The notes under the pieces were generated by a model. It saw only the letters and a program-made list of their open reading frames with translations. It made no database searches and was not told the origin of the DNA. Shown piece after piece: positions 22,703 through 32,489 of a stretch of DNA of 64,000 nucleotides; positions within the stretch are counted from its first letter, which is position 1; the number at the start of each line of letters is the position of its first letter. Position numbers and translations under genes: made by a program. Location of the stretch: NCBI RefSeq assembly GCF_000423445.1, contig NZ_KE384019.1, forward strand, positions 1 to 64,000. The letters are read 5' to 3'. This stretch comes from Acidipropionibacterium thoenii DSM 20276 (GTDB lineage Bacteria; Actinomycetota; Actinomycetes; Propionibacteriales; Propionibacteriaceae).

Positions 22703-23374
22703 GTGGCAGTTGAGCACGAACCGGATCCGTGGGCGATGCAACTGGTCGTGATGCGCGACCGGCACCACCCGGCACGCCAGGTCGACGTCTGCGAGGTGGC
22801 GGCCAGGGCTGTCGTCAGCCTGCTCGACGACCCTCGTTCGGCCGAGGGCGGGCGATGGTTCGCAGCCGTCCAGCACTGGAACGACAACCGGATCCGCAAA
22901 TTGGTCCGTCGCGCCGACGGCAAGCGCTGGACCGACGTCCAGCTGCTCGACGGGATCACCGTCAGCCAGCACGGTATCGAGGGCTTCGGGCCTGCTGCGG
23001 TGCGGGTCTTCGCGCCGGCTCCGGCCCGTCCGCTGCCCAAGGCACTCGACAAGCTGCAGGTCTCGGGAACCCACTTCCCCGACGAGGGCCTCAGCGCCAA
23101 CTCCGATGCCATCGTCACCATCGAGATCAACCCGAACCTGGAGATCACCAGCGGCAAGGCCGCCGCCCAGTGCGGCCACGCAGCCCAGCTGGCCCGCCAG
23201 ATGATGCCTCCCGAGGCGCTGGCGGCCTGGCGGGCCGACGGTTTCCGGGTGAGCGTCCGCACCGCCGGCCACCAGCAATGGGATGAGGCGGTCCGGCCGG
23301 TCTCGATCGTCGACTCCGGGTTCACCGAGCTGGACGGGCCCACCGAGACGACCCGGGCCTACTGGCGCGGCTGA
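22703..23374 (+). CDS. Peptidyl-tRNA hydrolase Pth2-domain protein
   Basis: The C-terminal third of this 223-aa protein (DAIVTIEINPNLEITSGKAA, then AQCGHAAQLARQMM) matches archaeal/eukaryotic-type Pth2, with the KxAAQCxHA active-site helix. The N-terminal half (WAMQLVVMRDRHHPARQVDV) forms an additional domain seen in actinobacterial homologues. Bacteria normally rely on Pth1, so this is an auxiliary or repurposed enzyme; substrate cleavage is inferred. I chose GTG 22703 near TACCCT (22689-22694); the longer frame from 22607 overlaps the divergent HAD gene. Confidence 0.8.
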   Translation: MAVEHEPDPWAMQLVVMRDRHHPARQVDVCEVAARAVVSLLDDPRSAEGGRWFAAVQHWNDNRIRKLVRRADGKRWTDVQLLDGITVSQHGIEGFGPAAVRVFAPAPARPLPKALDKLQVSGTHFPDEGLSANSDAIVTIEINPNLEITSGKAAAQCGHAAQLARQMMPPEALAAWRADGFRVSVRTAGHQQWDEAVRPVSIVDSGFTELDGPTETTRAYWRG

Positions 23375-23459
23375 TCGCCTCGCACGGGCGACGAGGCGAC
23401 CGGACGAGGCCCGTGGCCCCGGCCCGGCGCCGGCCGGCACGAACCGGTAGCATCTGGCC

Positions 23460-23978
23460 ATGGCACAGCTTCTATTGACCGCAGTCGGCGCCGACCGTCC
23501 AGGGATCGTGTCCTCGGTGGCGGCGAAGGTCTCCGCACACGGCGGCAACTGGCTCGAGAGTCGGATGGCCCTGCTGGCAGGGGAGTTCGCCGGCATTGTC
23601 CTGGTCGACATCGACGACCAGAAGGTCGAGGAGCTGCGTGCCGGACTGGCGGAGCTGGCCGCCGAGGGGCTGGATGTCACGGTGACGCCGACCAGACCGA
23701 TCACACCACCCGATCAGACGGTGTACGCGGTGCGCCTGGTCGGCCACGACCGCCCCGGCATCGTCAGTCAGGTCACCGGTGCGATGGCCGGCCTCGGAGC
23801 CACCATCGACGATCTGGACACCGGGGTGCGCGACGCGCCGATGGGCGACGGGGTGCTCTTCGAGGCCGAGGCCAAGGTGCGGCTCACCAGCGCCACCACT
23901 GTCGATGATCTGCGCGAGGCTCTTGAGCAGATCGCGTCGGAGCTGATGGTCGACATCGAGATGGTCGAGGCGGGCTGA
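23460..23978 (+). CDS. Double ACT-domain (GcvR-like) regulatory protein
   Basis: The 172-aa protein is two ACT domains: MAQLLLTAVGADRPGIVSSV (residues 1-80) and YAVRLVGHDRPGIVSQVTGA (~90-170). Each has the ligand-binding DRPGIV loop that senses small molecules, often glycine or another amino acid. GcvR in Escherichia coli represses glycine cleavage genes by binding the GcvA regulator; the role in actinobacteria is unproven. The ATG lies 6 nt after TAGCAT and is probably leaderless. A terminator hairpin overlaps the stop codon. Confidence 0.83.
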   Translation: MAQLLLTAVGADRPGIVSSVAAKVSAHGGNWLESRMALLAGEFAGIVLVDIDDQKVEELRAGLAELAAEGLDVTVTPTRPITPPDQTVYAVRLVGHDRPGIVSQVTGAMAGLGATIDDLDTGVRDAPMGDGVLFEAEAKVRLTSATTVDDLREALEQIASELMVDIEMVEAG

Positions 23979-23988
23979 GCTCAGCCCG
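23971..23988. terminator. Palindromic terminator shared by convergent genes
   Basis: CGGGCTGAGCTCAGCCCG is a perfect 18-bp palindrome overlapping the ACT gene stop and 10 bp from the stop of the convergent FhuF-like gene. It could act in both directions. Confidence 0.6.
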
Positions 23989-23997
23989 ACTGAGCAC

Positions 23998-24816
23998 TCA
24001 GCTGCTGGGCTCACGGTCCTGGTGCTCGTGGGGAGGGGTTCCTCGCCAGGTGTGGGTGCGTTCGGCCTCCTCCAGTTGACGCCGGTAGCGTCGTTGGAAT
24101 CCCGCCGATCCGGCCCGGTCGTCGTCCCGTTGGCGGACCATCCGGGTGTCGGCGTCGACCAGTACGCAGTTGGAGCAGATGTAGTGCATCGGAAGCTGCC
24201 AGATGAGGCAGCAGGACGACCGGACGAAGGGTCCCTCGGTGGTTCCCGAGCCACGAAGCTGCGGAGTGGTGAGCAGTCCGGCCCGTATCGTCTGTGCGGC
24301 GCCGGCCAGATCGGGCCGGGCTGCGCCGATCACCTCGCAGGATCCGACGACCGCGGCGGCGACATCCCCGATCAGGACCTTTCGGGACAACCGGCAGGAC
24401 TGCGAGATCACCGTGACCAATGGCAGCACCAGACCCTCGAGGGCGGCCAGTGGATCGGCGCGGGTCGGCGCAGCCGTGGTCGCCAGCGGGATGGGGCCGC
24501 GCTGGACCCGTCTGAGCCAGGTCGTCCGGGGATCCGCATGTAGCGTCACCGAGCCCAGTACGGCAGCCCCCAGCACCGGCGACAGCAGCCGGGAGAACAG
24601 ACCCAGGGCCATCGTCGAGGCCACCGCACGGACCTGTCGAGGCCCGTCCCCGATCCCGCCGATGGCATCACGGGTGTTCCTCACCCGCTCCATCACGGCC
24701 TCGGGGGTCAGCATCGCCGACAGCGGCATCCATCCGCTGGATGCCCTGATCTGCCCACCATCGGCCAGCTCGAAATTGGGACCGAAGATGTCTGCTGCGA
24801 ACGGCGAACCAGTCAT
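23998..24816 (-). CDS. FhuF-like (2Fe-2S)-binding protein
   Basis: The 272-aa protein ends with a Cys cluster SSCCLIWQLPMHYICSNCVL (C-C-x10-C-x2-C), the [2Fe-2S] motif of FhuF-type ferric siderophore reductases. The N-terminal ~200 residues are helical and Ala-rich (MTGSPFAADIFGPNFELADG). A role in releasing iron from siderophores in the cytoplasm is the family expectation. I chose ATG 24816 with AGGGGCAG upstream. A longer start at 24861 would overlap the start of the divergent lipoprotein gene. The gene is alone, with no siderophore transporter nearby. Confidence 0.75.
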   Translation of the reverse strand: MTGSPFAADIFGPNFELADGGQIRASSGWMPLSAMLTPEAVMERVRNTRDAIGGIGDGPRQVRAVASTMALGLFSRLLSPVLGAAVLGSVTLHADPRTTWLRRVQRGPIPLATTAAPTRADPLAALEGLVLPLVTVISQSCRLSRKVLIGDVAAAVVGSCEVIGAARPDLAGAAQTIRAGLLTTPQLRGSGTTEGPFVRSSCCLIWQLPMHYICSNCVLVDADTRMVRQRDDDRAGSAGFQRRYRRQLEEAERTHTWRGTPPHEHQDREPSS

Positions 24817-24859
24817 GACCTGCCCCTGTGAGCGCTTGGCCTTCTCATAAACTCTTTGC

Positions 24860-26062
24860 ATGGTAGACCGCCGCACATTCCTGGCAGCGATTCCGCTCCT
24901 CGCCCTGGCCGCCTGCACGGGCCGGGGTTCCGACGGGCAGCCTGCCCCCAGTCCCTCCGACCCATCGACCGGCGCGAGGTCGTCGGCGCCGTCCCCGACC
25001 GGCTCGGCGAGCGGGTCGGCCTCTGTCTCGACTGCCTCCGCCTCAGCTGCTCCGGCCACCGGCACGGTGGTGGTGAACCGCACCGTCACGACCGGGCTCA
25101 ATGTCCCCTGGGGGATGGTGCGACTGCCCGGCGGTGACGTCCTGGTGACCTCGCGTGACACCGCTGCCATCACTCGGATCAACCTGAGCTCCGGGGCCGA
25201 GACCGCGCTGGGCACCGTCTCGCAGTCGGTGAGCAATGTGTCCTCCGGTGGCGAGGCAGGCCTGCTCGGCATCGCGGCGTCCCCCGACTTCGCCTCCGAC
25301 CGGCTGCTCTTCGTCTACCACTCCACCGGCAGTGACAACCGGGTCGCGCGGCTGCGCTATGAGGAGTCGGCTCCTGCCGGCAGCCAGCTGTCGGGCTACA
25401 CCGCGGTTCTCACCGGGATTCCGCACGCCGTCCACCACAATGGCGGCGGGCTGGCATTCGGGCCCGACGCGATGCTGTACGCCAGCACCGGAGACGCCTC
25501 GCAGAGCTCTCGCTCCCAGGACCGCAATGATCTGGGCGGCAAGATCCTGCGGATGACGCCGTCCGGCCAGCCGGCGTCCGGCAATCCGTTCAGTGGTTCC
25601 GTGGTGTGGACGCTGGGACACCGAAACGTTCAGGGGATGGCCTGGGATGCCCAGGGTCGGATGTGGGCCTCGGAGTTCGGTGACCACCAGGCCGATGAGC
25701 TCAACCTCATAGAGAAGGGCCGCAACTACGGGTGGCCCGATGTCGAGGGAACCGGCGGTGGCTCCGGTCTCACCGACCCGGTCGCCACCTGGGGTACCGA
25801 TGTCGACTCCCCGAGCGGAATCGCGATCGCCGGCGGGTCGGTGTGGATGGCCGCTCTGCGCGGTGCGAGATTGTGGCGGGTCCCGCTGGCTGGGACGAAG
25901 CTGGTCGCCGATCCGGCCAGCTTCCTGCAGGGCAGCCATGGTCGGCTGCGCAGTGTGCTGGCCCTGGATGACCACACCCTGCTGGTGGGCACCAGCAATA
26001 CCGATGGCCGATCGCAGCCCGGATCCGGGGACGACCGGCTGTTGGAGCTCAAGGTGACCTGA
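24860..26062 (+). CDS. PQQ-dependent sugar dehydrogenase-like lipoprotein
   Basis: This 400-aa exported lipoprotein has signal peptide MVDRRTFLAAIPLLALAAC with the lipobox ending in Cys19. A Ser/Pro/Ala-rich tether follows to ~65, then a six-bladed propeller of the glucose/sorbosone dehydrogenase (GDH/ASD-I) family. The blades include GLNVPWGMVRLPGGDVLVTS, SSGGEAGLLGIAASPDF and HHNGGGLAFGPDAMLYASTG. Homologues oxidise sugars with PQQ, but many actinobacterial ones have no proven activity and the genome may not make PQQ. TAAACT ends 6 nt before the ATG, so it is leaderless and divergent from the FhuF-like gene. Confidence 0.85.
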   Translation: MVDRRTFLAAIPLLALAACTGRGSDGQPAPSPSDPSTGARSSAPSPTGSASGSASVSTASASAAPATGTVVVNRTVTTGLNVPWGMVRLPGGDVLVTSRDTAAITRINLSSGAETALGTVSQSVSNVSSGGEAGLLGIAASPDFASDRLLFVYHSTGSDNRVARLRYEESAPAGSQLSGYTAVLTGIPHAVHHNGGGLAFGPDAMLYASTGDASQSSRSQDRNDLGGKILRMTPSGQPASGNPFSGSVVWTLGHRNVQGMAWDAQGRMWASEFGDHQADELNLIEKGRNYGWPDVEGTGGGSGLTDPVATWGTDVDSPSGIAIAGGSVWMAALRGARLWRVPLAGTKLVADPASFLQGSHGRLRSVLALDDHTLLVGTSNTDGRSQPGSGDDRLLELKVT

Positions 26063-26134
26063 TCGGGTCCTGCGACATTCGTCGGAGCGGTGCCCGTGGC
26101 ACAATAGTGATACGTCAACAAGTTTGGAGAACTC

Positions 26135-27106
26135 GTGGTGCATTTCGCCGGTCAAGATCTCGACGTCCGCTCGCTGGTGCTGGGGGGCAACACCTTCGGA
26201 TGGACCAGTGACGAGAAGGAGTCCTTCGCAGTACTGGATGCCTTCACCGCCGATGGTGGGGGATTCATCGACACCGCGGACGGTTACTCGGCCTGGGTGC
26301 CGGGCAACCACGGCGGCGAGTCGGAGACCATCATCGGGCACTGGTTGAAGGCATCCGGCAAGCGCGACCAGGTGGTCATCGCCTCCAAGGTCGCCACCCA
26401 CCCGCAGTTCAAGGGACTGGCCCCCGACAACATCGCCGCCGCAGCCGACGCCTCACTGGCGCGGCTGGGCACCGACCACATCGATCTCTACTACGCCCAT
26501 TTCGATGACGACACCCAGACGGTGGCTGACATGGCACGGGCCTTCGACGCGCTGGTGCGCGCCGGAAAGATCGGACACATCGGGCTGTCGAACTTCTCGG
26601 TGGCCCGCGAGCTGGAGTGGTTCGAGGTCGCCGATCGCGAGGGGCTGGCCCGTCCGGTGGCCCTGCAGCCGCAGTACAACCTGCTCCACAGGTCGGATGT
26701 CGAGGGTCCCGCTGGTTACGGCGCCCTGGCGGCCGAGAAGGACCTGGCGCTGTTCAGCTACTTCTCCCTCGCCTCGGGTTTCCTGACCGGCAAGTACGCC
26801 AGCGTCGAGGACGTCAAGGGCGCCTCCCGGGCCAGTGGCATATCCGGCTACATGCCTGACGAGGCCGCGCGTTCTGCAGCATTCGGCGTGCTGGATGCCG
26901 AGCGTCAGATCGCGGCTGCCCACGGCGTCGAGATCACCAGCGTCTCGCTGGCCTGGTTGCTGGCCAAGGGGGTCACCGCCCCGATCGCCTCGGCCCGGGT
27001 CCCCGAGCAGCTGCCCGCTCTGCTGGCCGCCACCGAGCTGGAACTGGGAGCTGAGGAGGTCGAGGCTCTCGACAAGGCCTCGGCACCTTTCGTGGGCAGG
27101 TCCTGA
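26135..27106 (+). CDS. Aldo/keto reductase
   Basis: The 323-aa TIM-barrel NADPH oxidoreductase has the AKR tetrad: Asp and Tyr in GGGFIDTADGYSAWVPG, Lys in VVIASKVATHPQF and His in HIDLYYAHFDDD. NADPH-binding residues sit in the C-terminal ASARVPEQLPALLAATELEL segment. It resembles the YajO/Tas-like group that reduces various aldehydes. GGAGA precedes two tandem GTG codons (26135 and 26138); either may start translation. The gene stands alone between the lipoprotein dehydrogenase and tpx. Confidence 0.88.
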   Translation: MVHFAGQDLDVRSLVLGGNTFGWTSDEKESFAVLDAFTADGGGFIDTADGYSAWVPGNHGGESETIIGHWLKASGKRDQVVIASKVATHPQFKGLAPDNIAAAADASLARLGTDHIDLYYAHFDDDTQTVADMARAFDALVRAGKIGHIGLSNFSVARELEWFEVADREGLARPVALQPQYNLLHRSDVEGPAGYGALAAEKDLALFSYFSLASGFLTGKYASVEDVKGASRASGISGYMPDEAARSAAFGVLDAERQIAAAHGVEITSVSLAWLLAKGVTAPIASARVPEQLPALLAATELELGAEEVEALDKASAPFVGRS

Positions 27107-27228
27107 GCCCAGCGCGGGCATCTGGTGGGGTGGCCGCGGGTCGATGAGCTGCCCGAGCCTTCCGGCTCGGCTGTTCGTCGCTGGCGCAAGTCGTTGCGGC
27201 CGGTCAGGGGGCTCACAAGAATGGCCTC

Positions 27229-27732
27229 ATGGCCGAAACGAAGTTCAAGGGAAATCCCGTTCACACCGTCGGAGAGCTGCCCGCTGTCGGGGCGGCTCTT
27301 CCCGCGTTCACCCTCACCGGATCCGATCTCGGTGAGCTCACCAGCGACTCGCTGGCGGGCAGCACGCTGATCCTCAACATCTTCCCGAGTCTGGACACCG
27401 GCACCTGCGCCGCCAGTGTGCGGACCTTCAACAAGCAGGCGGCCGACCTCCCGGAGGCCACCGTGCTGTGCGTCTCCAACGACCTGCCGTTCGCCCAGTC
27501 GCGGTTCTGCGGGGCCGAGGGGATCGACAATGTCACGACGGCCTCGGGATTCCGTTCCAGCTTCGGTGACGATTTCGGCGTCACGATGACCGATGGGCCG
27601 CTGGCGGGTCTGCTGGCCCGTTCAGTGGTCGTCGTCGATGCCTCGGGGACCGTCACCTACACCCAGCTGGTCCCCGAGATCGCCGATGAGCCCGACTACG
27701 ACTCGGCTCTGGACGCCGCGTCCAAGGCCTGA
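27229..27732 (+). CDS. tpx: Thiol peroxidase, atypical 2-Cys peroxiredoxin
   Basis: The 167-aa Tpx reduces lipid and other peroxides using thioredoxin. The peroxidatic Cys is in [17 protein letters not shown] (residue ~60) and the resolving Cys in [11 protein letters not shown] (~94), the spacing characteristic of Tpx. The N-terminal [18 protein letters not shown] strand is also typical, and the length is exactly that of the family. AAGAAT lies 6 nt before the ATG. A 68-bp palindrome 40 bp after the stop probably ends transcription. Confidence 0.93.
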   Translation: MAETKFKGNPVHTVGELPAVGAALPAFTLTGSDLGELTSDSLAGSTLILNIFPSLDTGTCAASVRTFNKQAADLPEATVLCVSNDLPFAQSRFCGAEGIDNVTTASGFRSSFGDDFGVTMTDGPLAGLLARSVVVVDASGTVTYTQLVPEIADEPDYDSALDAASKA

Positions 27733-27772
27733 GGAGCCGCCGCTGCCGCTGCCGCCACTGGCGCTGCAGTCC

Positions 27773-27840
27773 ACGTTCGTCCTCAGATCCGACGTTCGTC
27801 CTGGAATTCCAGGACGAACGTCGGATCTGAGGACGAACGT
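27773..27840. repeat. 68-bp perfect palindrome between tpx and ugd
   Basis: Two 34-bp arms are exact reverse complements with no loop. Each arm holds two copies of ACGTTCGTCCT separated by CAGATCCG, so the site has four copies in total. It lies between convergent tpx and ugd and can serve as a bidirectional terminator, but it is far longer and more internally repetitive than needed, resembling a mobile extragenic palindrome. Confidence 0.8.
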
Positions 27841-27947
27841 CGTGAGGGGCCCCAGAAGCCAGCGGAGCCAACCTCGTCGATGCTGGCAGTTCCCACTTCG
27901 AGGGGGTGGTTGAGGGTCGGGACGGGGAGTGCCCTCCCAGACCCGGA

Positions 27948-29120
27948 TCAGTCGTTGCCGAAGAGGTCTCTGGTGTAGACCTTGTCGGCGACGTCGGCCA
28001 GGTCGGGGGTTCTGCGGTTGGCGATGATGAGGTCGCACTCCTTCTTGAAGGCGTCCAGGTCGTGGGTGACGGTGGACCGGTAGAACTCGTGGCCCTGGTA
28101 GGTGGGTTCGTAGACCACGACCTCGATGCCCTTGGCCTTGATCCTTTTCATCACTCCCTGGATGGAGGAGGACCGGTAGTTGTCGGAACCGGCCTTCATC
28201 ACCAGCCGGTAGACCCCCACCTTCTGCGGGTTGCGCGCCACGATGTCGGCGGCCACCCAGTCCTTGCGGACCGTGTTCGAGTCCACGATCGCCCCGATCA
28301 GGGTCTGGGGCACGTCCTGGTAGTTGGCCAGCAGCTGGCGGGTGTCCTTGGGCAGGCAGTAGCCGCCGTAGCCGAAGGACGGGTTGTTGTAGTGGTCGCC
28401 GATCCGCGGATCCAGGCACACCCCGTCGATGATCTGGCGGGTGTCCAGTCCCCGTTGGGCCGAGTAGGTGTCCAGCTCGTTGAAGAACGACACCCGCATC
28501 GCCAGGTAGGTGTTGGCGAACAGTTTGGTGGCCTCGGCCTCGGTGGACCCGGTCAACAGCACCGGCACCTCAGGGTCGGCGGCACCTTCGACCAGCAGGT
28601 CGGCGAACCGGCGGGCCCGATCATCGGTGCCCCCCACGATGATCCGGGAGGGATGGAGGTTGTCGGCCAGGGCCTGGCCCTCCCGCAGGAACTCCGGGGA
28701 GAACACGATGTGCAGTCCGGGGTGCTCGGCGCGGGTGGCCTGGGTGAACCCGACCGGCACGGTGGACTTGACGACCACGGTGGCATCGGGGGCCATCTGG
28801 GCGACCTGGTCGATGACCGAGACCACCGAGGAGGTGTCGAAGTAATTGGCGGCCGGGTCGTAGTTGGTGGGCGTGGCGATCACCACGACATCAGCGCCCG
28901 GGTAGGCCTGGGCCGGGTCGGTGGTGGCATGCAGGTCCAGATCACGATCTCCCAGGTACTCCTGGATCTGGGGATCGACGATGGTGGTGTGGCCGGCATT
29001 GACCAGATCCACCCGCTCAGGATTGATGTCAACGGCAGTCACCTCATTGTGCTGCGACAACAGCACCGCCATCGCCATCCCCACATAACCCAACCCAGCA
29101 ACCGCGATCCTCGTCTTCAC
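27948..29120 (-). CDS. ugd: UDP-glucose 6-dehydrogenase
   Basis: The 390-aa NAD-dependent enzyme oxidises UDP-glucose to UDP-glucuronate for capsule or exopolysaccharide precursors. The Rossmann motif [20 protein letters not shown], the KSTVPVGFT strand and the catalytic [15 protein letters not shown] segment (Cys ~250) are present. The 390-residue length fits the short Klebsiella/HasB-type class. I take GTG 29120, 7 nt after TAGAGT on the minus strand; the open frame continues far upstream but is antisense to the next gene. No other polysaccharide gene is adjacent. UDP-mannuronate-type relatives are the main alternative. Confidence 0.88.
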   Translation of the reverse strand: MKTRIAVAGLGYVGMAMAVLLSQHNEVTAVDINPERVDLVNAGHTTIVDPQIQEYLGDRDLDLHATTDPAQAYPGADVVVIATPTNYDPAANYFDTSSVVSVIDQVAQMAPDATVVVKSTVPVGFTQATRAEHPGLHIVFSPEFLREGQALADNLHPSRIIVGGTDDRARRFADLLVEGAADPEVPVLLTGSTEAEATKLFANTYLAMRVSFFNELDTYSAQRGLDTRQIIDGVCLDPRIGDHYNNPSFGYGGYCLPKDTRQLLANYQDVPQTLIGAIVDSNTVRKDWVAADIVARNPQKVGVYRLVMKAGSDNYRSSSIQGVMKRIKAKGIEVVVYEPTYQGHEFYRSTVTHDLDAFKKECDLIIANRRTPDLADVADKVYTRDLFGND

Positions 29121-29198
29121 CGTCCACACTCTAGGGGGTCGGGCGCCGCTGTCCGCCTTCCGGGGAAGGATGGAGCTGCAGGAGATTAGTCTGGCGCC

Positions 29199-30161
29199 AT
29201 GGACTGCATCACTCTGACAGCTGACGACGGCGCCCAGATCGACGTGGTGGTCTGGCAGCCCGGTGCCGGGCCCGATGGCGCCGGGGTGCAGCCCCGGGGA
29301 ATCGTGCAGCTGGTCGTCGGAATGCGCGACTACGCCGCCCGCTACGATCAGTTCGCCCGTGTCCTGGCGGCCGACGGCTGGCTGGTGATCGCCGGTGAGA
29401 ACCGGGGCGGGGGCCCCCGGGCGCTGGTCTCGGGAGAGCTCGGGCAGATGCCCGATCGCGGCTACCACCAGCTCCTCGACGACATGTCGATGGTGATCGA
29501 TCACTTCCGGACCGGTCGGCTCAACCTGCCGTGGGTGCTGGTCGGGCACTCGATGGGCTCGTTCCTGGCACGGATGATGGCCGCCCGTCGCGGCCGGGAG
29601 CTCGCAGCCCTGGTGCTGATCGGCACCGGCTGGTCGCTGGACCCGATGACCTCGCTGGGGATCGGGGTGGCTGAGGCCCAGATCGCGCTGTCGGGTGAGG
29701 ATCGGCGCAGCCGGTTGATGAACACCCTGATCTTCGGCAGTTTCAATGCCGCCTTCCGGCCCACCAGGACCGATTTCGACTGGCTCACGCGGGATCGGAA
29801 GATGGTCGACGCGTACATCGCCGATCCACTGTGCAATTGCGTCTGCAGCGCGGACTTCTACCGTGAACTGCTGACCCTGCTGCGATCGGCCAACAGTGTG
29901 GACGTGATGCGGGCCACCCCGCCGCAACTGCCGGTCGGCCTGTTCAGCGGGGAGGCCGACCCGGTGGGCGCAGCCGGGCGGGGAGTACGTCAGGTCGCCA
30001 GTCGGCTGCGGGCCGACGGGGTCCGAGATGTCAGCGTGGTGCTCTACCCGGGCGCCCGCCATGAGATCCTCAACGAGATCAACCGGACCCGGGTCCACGA
30101 CGAGATCCGGCAGTGGATCGACGAGAAGGTCCCGGCGGCCCAGCTGACCCAGGCCTCCTGA
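29199..30161 (+). CDS. Alpha/beta hydrolase, monoacylglycerol lipase-like
   Basis: The 320-aa serine hydrolase has the nucleophile elbow [14 protein letters not shown] (GHSMG, Ser ~117), an acid within [16 protein letters not shown] and His in [14 protein letters not shown], which together form the triad. The pattern (Hydrolase_4, [20 protein letters not shown]) matches lysophospholipase or monoacylglycerol lipases. It is cytoplasmic, since no signal peptide is visible. TAGTCT ends 6 nt before the ATG (leaderless). It is divergent from ugd and upstream of the riboswitch-mutAB unit. Confidence 0.85.
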   Translation: MDCITLTADDGAQIDVVVWQPGAGPDGAGVQPRGIVQLVVGMRDYAARYDQFARVLAADGWLVIAGENRGGGPRALVSGELGQMPDRGYHQLLDDMSMVIDHFRTGRLNLPWVLVGHSMGSFLARMMAARRGRELAALVLIGTGWSLDPMTSLGIGVAEAQIALSGEDRRSRLMNTLIFGSFNAAFRPTRTDFDWLTRDRKMVDAYIADPLCNCVCSADFYRELLTLLRSANSVDVMRATPPQLPVGLFSGEADPVGAAGRGVRQVASRLRADGVRDVSVVLYPGARHEILNEINRTRVHDEIRQWIDEKVPAAQLTQAS

Positions 30162-30231
30162 CCGGCGCCGTGCACGGATGCCGGGCCGGTGAACACCCCC
30201 ACCCCGGCGGTCGGCGCCAGAGCTTCTTCGA

Positions 30232-30486
30232 TACGATAGGGATCGCTGGTGTTGGGGTCTCGAGAGTGGTCCCGACCGAAAGAGGGAAGCCGGTGAGATT
30301 CCGGCGCTGCCCCGCAGCGGTGAGTGGGAACGACATCACCATCGCCGCCAGGTCCGCGGTCCAGATCGCGGGCTCGACGGTGATCAAGCACTGGGCCACG
30401 GCCCGGGAAGCGGTGACGTAGGACCTGCCAGTCGGCGAAGATCCGTCGACGGGCGGGGTGCCCGCAAGTCCGAATACCTGCCGGCA
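30232..30486 (+). promoter_or_regulatory. Cobalamin riboswitch with upstream -10, controlling mutAB
   Basis: Hallmarks of the B12 aptamer are clear: AGAGGGAAGCCGGTGAGATT then CCGGCGCTGCCCCGCAGCGG (30282-30320), the conserved core and B12 box region. The closing half is GTCCGAATACCTGCCGGC (30468-30485). TACGAT at 30232-30237 is a likely -10. The mutA ATG follows 96 bp later. The CG-rich GGGCGGGGTGCCCGC hairpin just before the 3' half may take part in switching. Control of a B12-dependent enzyme rather than of synthesis or transport is unusual, so it could be an ON switch. Confidence 0.88.
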
Positions 30487-30581
30487 CGTCTTCGCACCGC
30501 CGCGTGCGATGCGGTACCGCGGACCTCGAGGGGAGGTCTTCGGCACATGTCCATCCACAGCGGAGCAGGAGTCTGCAGAGT

Positions 30582-32489
30582 ATGACTGATCCCGACAACC
30601 CCGGCGAACCGGCGCAGTCCGACGTCCCCGAGGCGCTCACCCTGGCCGGGGATTTCCCGGCCCCCACGCAGGAGCAGTGGGAAGCTGAGGTGGCCAAGGT
30701 GTTCAACCGGGGCCGCCCCGAGGGCAAGCAGCTCACCTTTGAGCAGTCGTTGAAGCGCATGGAGCCGACCACCGTCGACGGCGTGCAGTTCGAGCCCATG
30801 TACACCCGGGCAGATGCCCCCGAGCACCTCGGTGCTCCCGGCGTCACCCCCTTCACGCGTGGCACCACCATCAAGACCGGGGACATGGACGCCTGGGACG
30901 TCCGGTCCCTCCACGAGGATCCCGACGCCGATTTCACCCGCAAGGCGATCATCGCCGACCTGGAGCGCGGCGTCACCTCCATCTGGCTGCGGGTCGGAGC
31001 CGACGCCGTCAAGCCCGAGGACATCGCCGGTGATCTCAAGGACGTGCTGCTGAACCTGGCCAAGGTCGAGGTCTCCAGCCGCGACGACCAGGCCGCCGCC
31101 GCCAACGCCCTTCTCGACGTCTACTCCTCCTCGGACCTGGCGCCCGAGGAGTTGTCCTTCAACCTGGGTATCGATCCCATCGGGCTCGCCGCTCTCAACG
31201 GCACCAAGGCCGACCTGTCCGGGATGTCCGAATGGGTCAAGAAGATCGAGCCCTACAAGAACTCGCGAGCCTTCGTCGCCGACGGCACCCTCTACCACAA
31301 CGCCGGCGCCGGGGACGTCGCCGAGCTGGCCTGGGAGATCGCCACCGCCGTCGAGTACGTGCGAGCCCTCATCGAGCAGGGAGTCAGCGCCGAGGAGGCC
31401 TTCGACGCCATCAACTTCCGCGTCACGGCCACCCACGACCAGTTCCTCACCATCTCCCGGCTGCGTGCCCTGCGGGTGCTGTGGAACCGGATCGGCGAGG
31501 TCTTCGAGGTTCCCGAGGCCAAGCGCGGGGCCCGTCAGCAGGCTGTCAGCAGCTGGCGAGAGCTGACCCGCGACGATCCCTTCGTCAACATCCTGCGTGG
31601 CACGATCTCCACCTTCGGTGCCGCTGTCGGCGGCGCCGAGGCGATCACCACACTGCCCTTCGACGGTGCCATCGGGCTGCCGAGGAATCAGTTCACCCGC
31701 CGGATCGCCCGCAACACCGGCATCGTGCTGTCCGAGGAGTGCAATATCGGACGGGTCAACGACCCGGCCGGTGGCTCCTTCTACGTCGAGTCCCTCACCA
31801 AGACCCTCGCCGAGGCGGCCTGGAGCAAGTTCCAGGAGGTGGAGGCAGCCGGTGGTTTCGCCGCCTTCCTCGCCGACGGCAAGGTGGAGGCCGAGCTGGC
31901 CACCCTGAACGCCGAGCGCGCCAAGCGGCTGGCCACCCGCAAGCAGCCGATCACCGCCGTCTCGGAGTTCCCGATGATCGGGGCCCGTTCGGTGGAGGCC
32001 AAGCCCTTCCCGCCGGCAGCGGCTCGCAACGGCCTGGCATGGCACCGCGACTCCGAGGTCTTCGAGGCCCTGGTCGACCGGTCGGGCAAGGCTCCCGAGC
32101 GCCCCGAGGTCTTCCTGGCCTGTCTGGGCACGCGGCGCGACTTCGGCGCCCGCGAGGGCTTCTCCGCGCCGATGTGGCACATTGCCGGCATCGAGACCCC
32201 AGAGGTCGAGGGCGGGTCCCTCGAGGACATCGTCTCGGCCTTCAAGAAGTCCGGGACCACCGTGGTGGACCTGTGCTCCAACAAGAAGGTCTACGCCGAC
32301 CAGGGCCTGGCCGTGGCCAAGGCCCTCAAGGAGGCCGGAGCCAGGAAGGTCTACCTGTCCGGCGCCTTCAAGGAATTCGGTGACGACGCCGCGGAGGCCG
32401 AGCAGGTCTTCGACGGTCGGGTCGCCATGGGGATGGACGTTGTCTCGGTCCTCTCCGACACTCTGGACACGTTGGGAGTTGCCAAGTGA
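30582..32489 (+). CDS. mutA: Methylmalonyl-CoA mutase small subunit
   Basis: This 635-aa subunit is the catalytically inactive partner of MutB in the AdoCbl-dependent mutase interconverting succinyl-CoA and (R)-methylmalonyl-CoA in propionate fermentation. Its barrel retains family segments ([40 protein letters not shown]) but lacks the DxHxxG cobalamin motif in the C-terminal domain. The length matches the 638-aa small subunit known from Propionibacterium. I chose ATG 30582 with GCAGGAG about 10 nt upstream; the frame is open to 30504, inside the riboswitch leader. Its stop overlaps the mutB GTG by 4 bp. Confidence 0.95.
   Translation: MTDPDNPGEPAQSDVPEALTLAGDFPAPTQEQWEAEVAKVFNRGRPEGKQLTFEQSLKRMEPTTVDGVQFEPMYTRADAPEHLGAPGVTPFTRGTTIKTGDMDAWDVRSLHEDPDADFTRKAIIADLERGVTSIWLRVGADAVKPEDIAGDLKDVLLNLAKVEVSSRDDQAAAANALLDVYSSSDLAPEELSFNLGIDPIGLAALNGTKADLSGMSEWVKKIEPYKNSRAFVADGTLYHNAGAGDVAELAWEIATAVEYVRALIEQGVSAEEAFDAINFRVTATHDQFLTISRLRALRVLWNRIGEVFEVPEAKRGARQQAVSSWRELTRDDPFVNILRGTISTFGAAVGGAEAITTLPFDGAIGLPRNQFTRRIARNTGIVLSEECNIGRVNDPAGGSFYVESLTKTLAEAAWSKFQEVEAAGGFAAFLADGKVEAELATLNAERAKRLATRKQPITAVSEFPMIGARSVEAKPFPPAAARNGLAWHRDSEVFEALVDRSGKAPERPEVFLACLGTRRDFGAREGFSAPMWHIAGIETPEVEGGSLEDIVSAFKKSGTTVVDLCSNKKVYADQGLAVAKALKEAGARKVYLSGAFKEFGDDAAEAEQVFDGRVAMGMDVVSVLSDTLDTLGVAK

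Noticed and set aside
29121-30098. Upstream extension of the ugd frame
   Set aside because: It is antisense to the alpha/beta hydrolase; the dehydrogenase fold begins at the GTG at 29120 with a -10 just before it.
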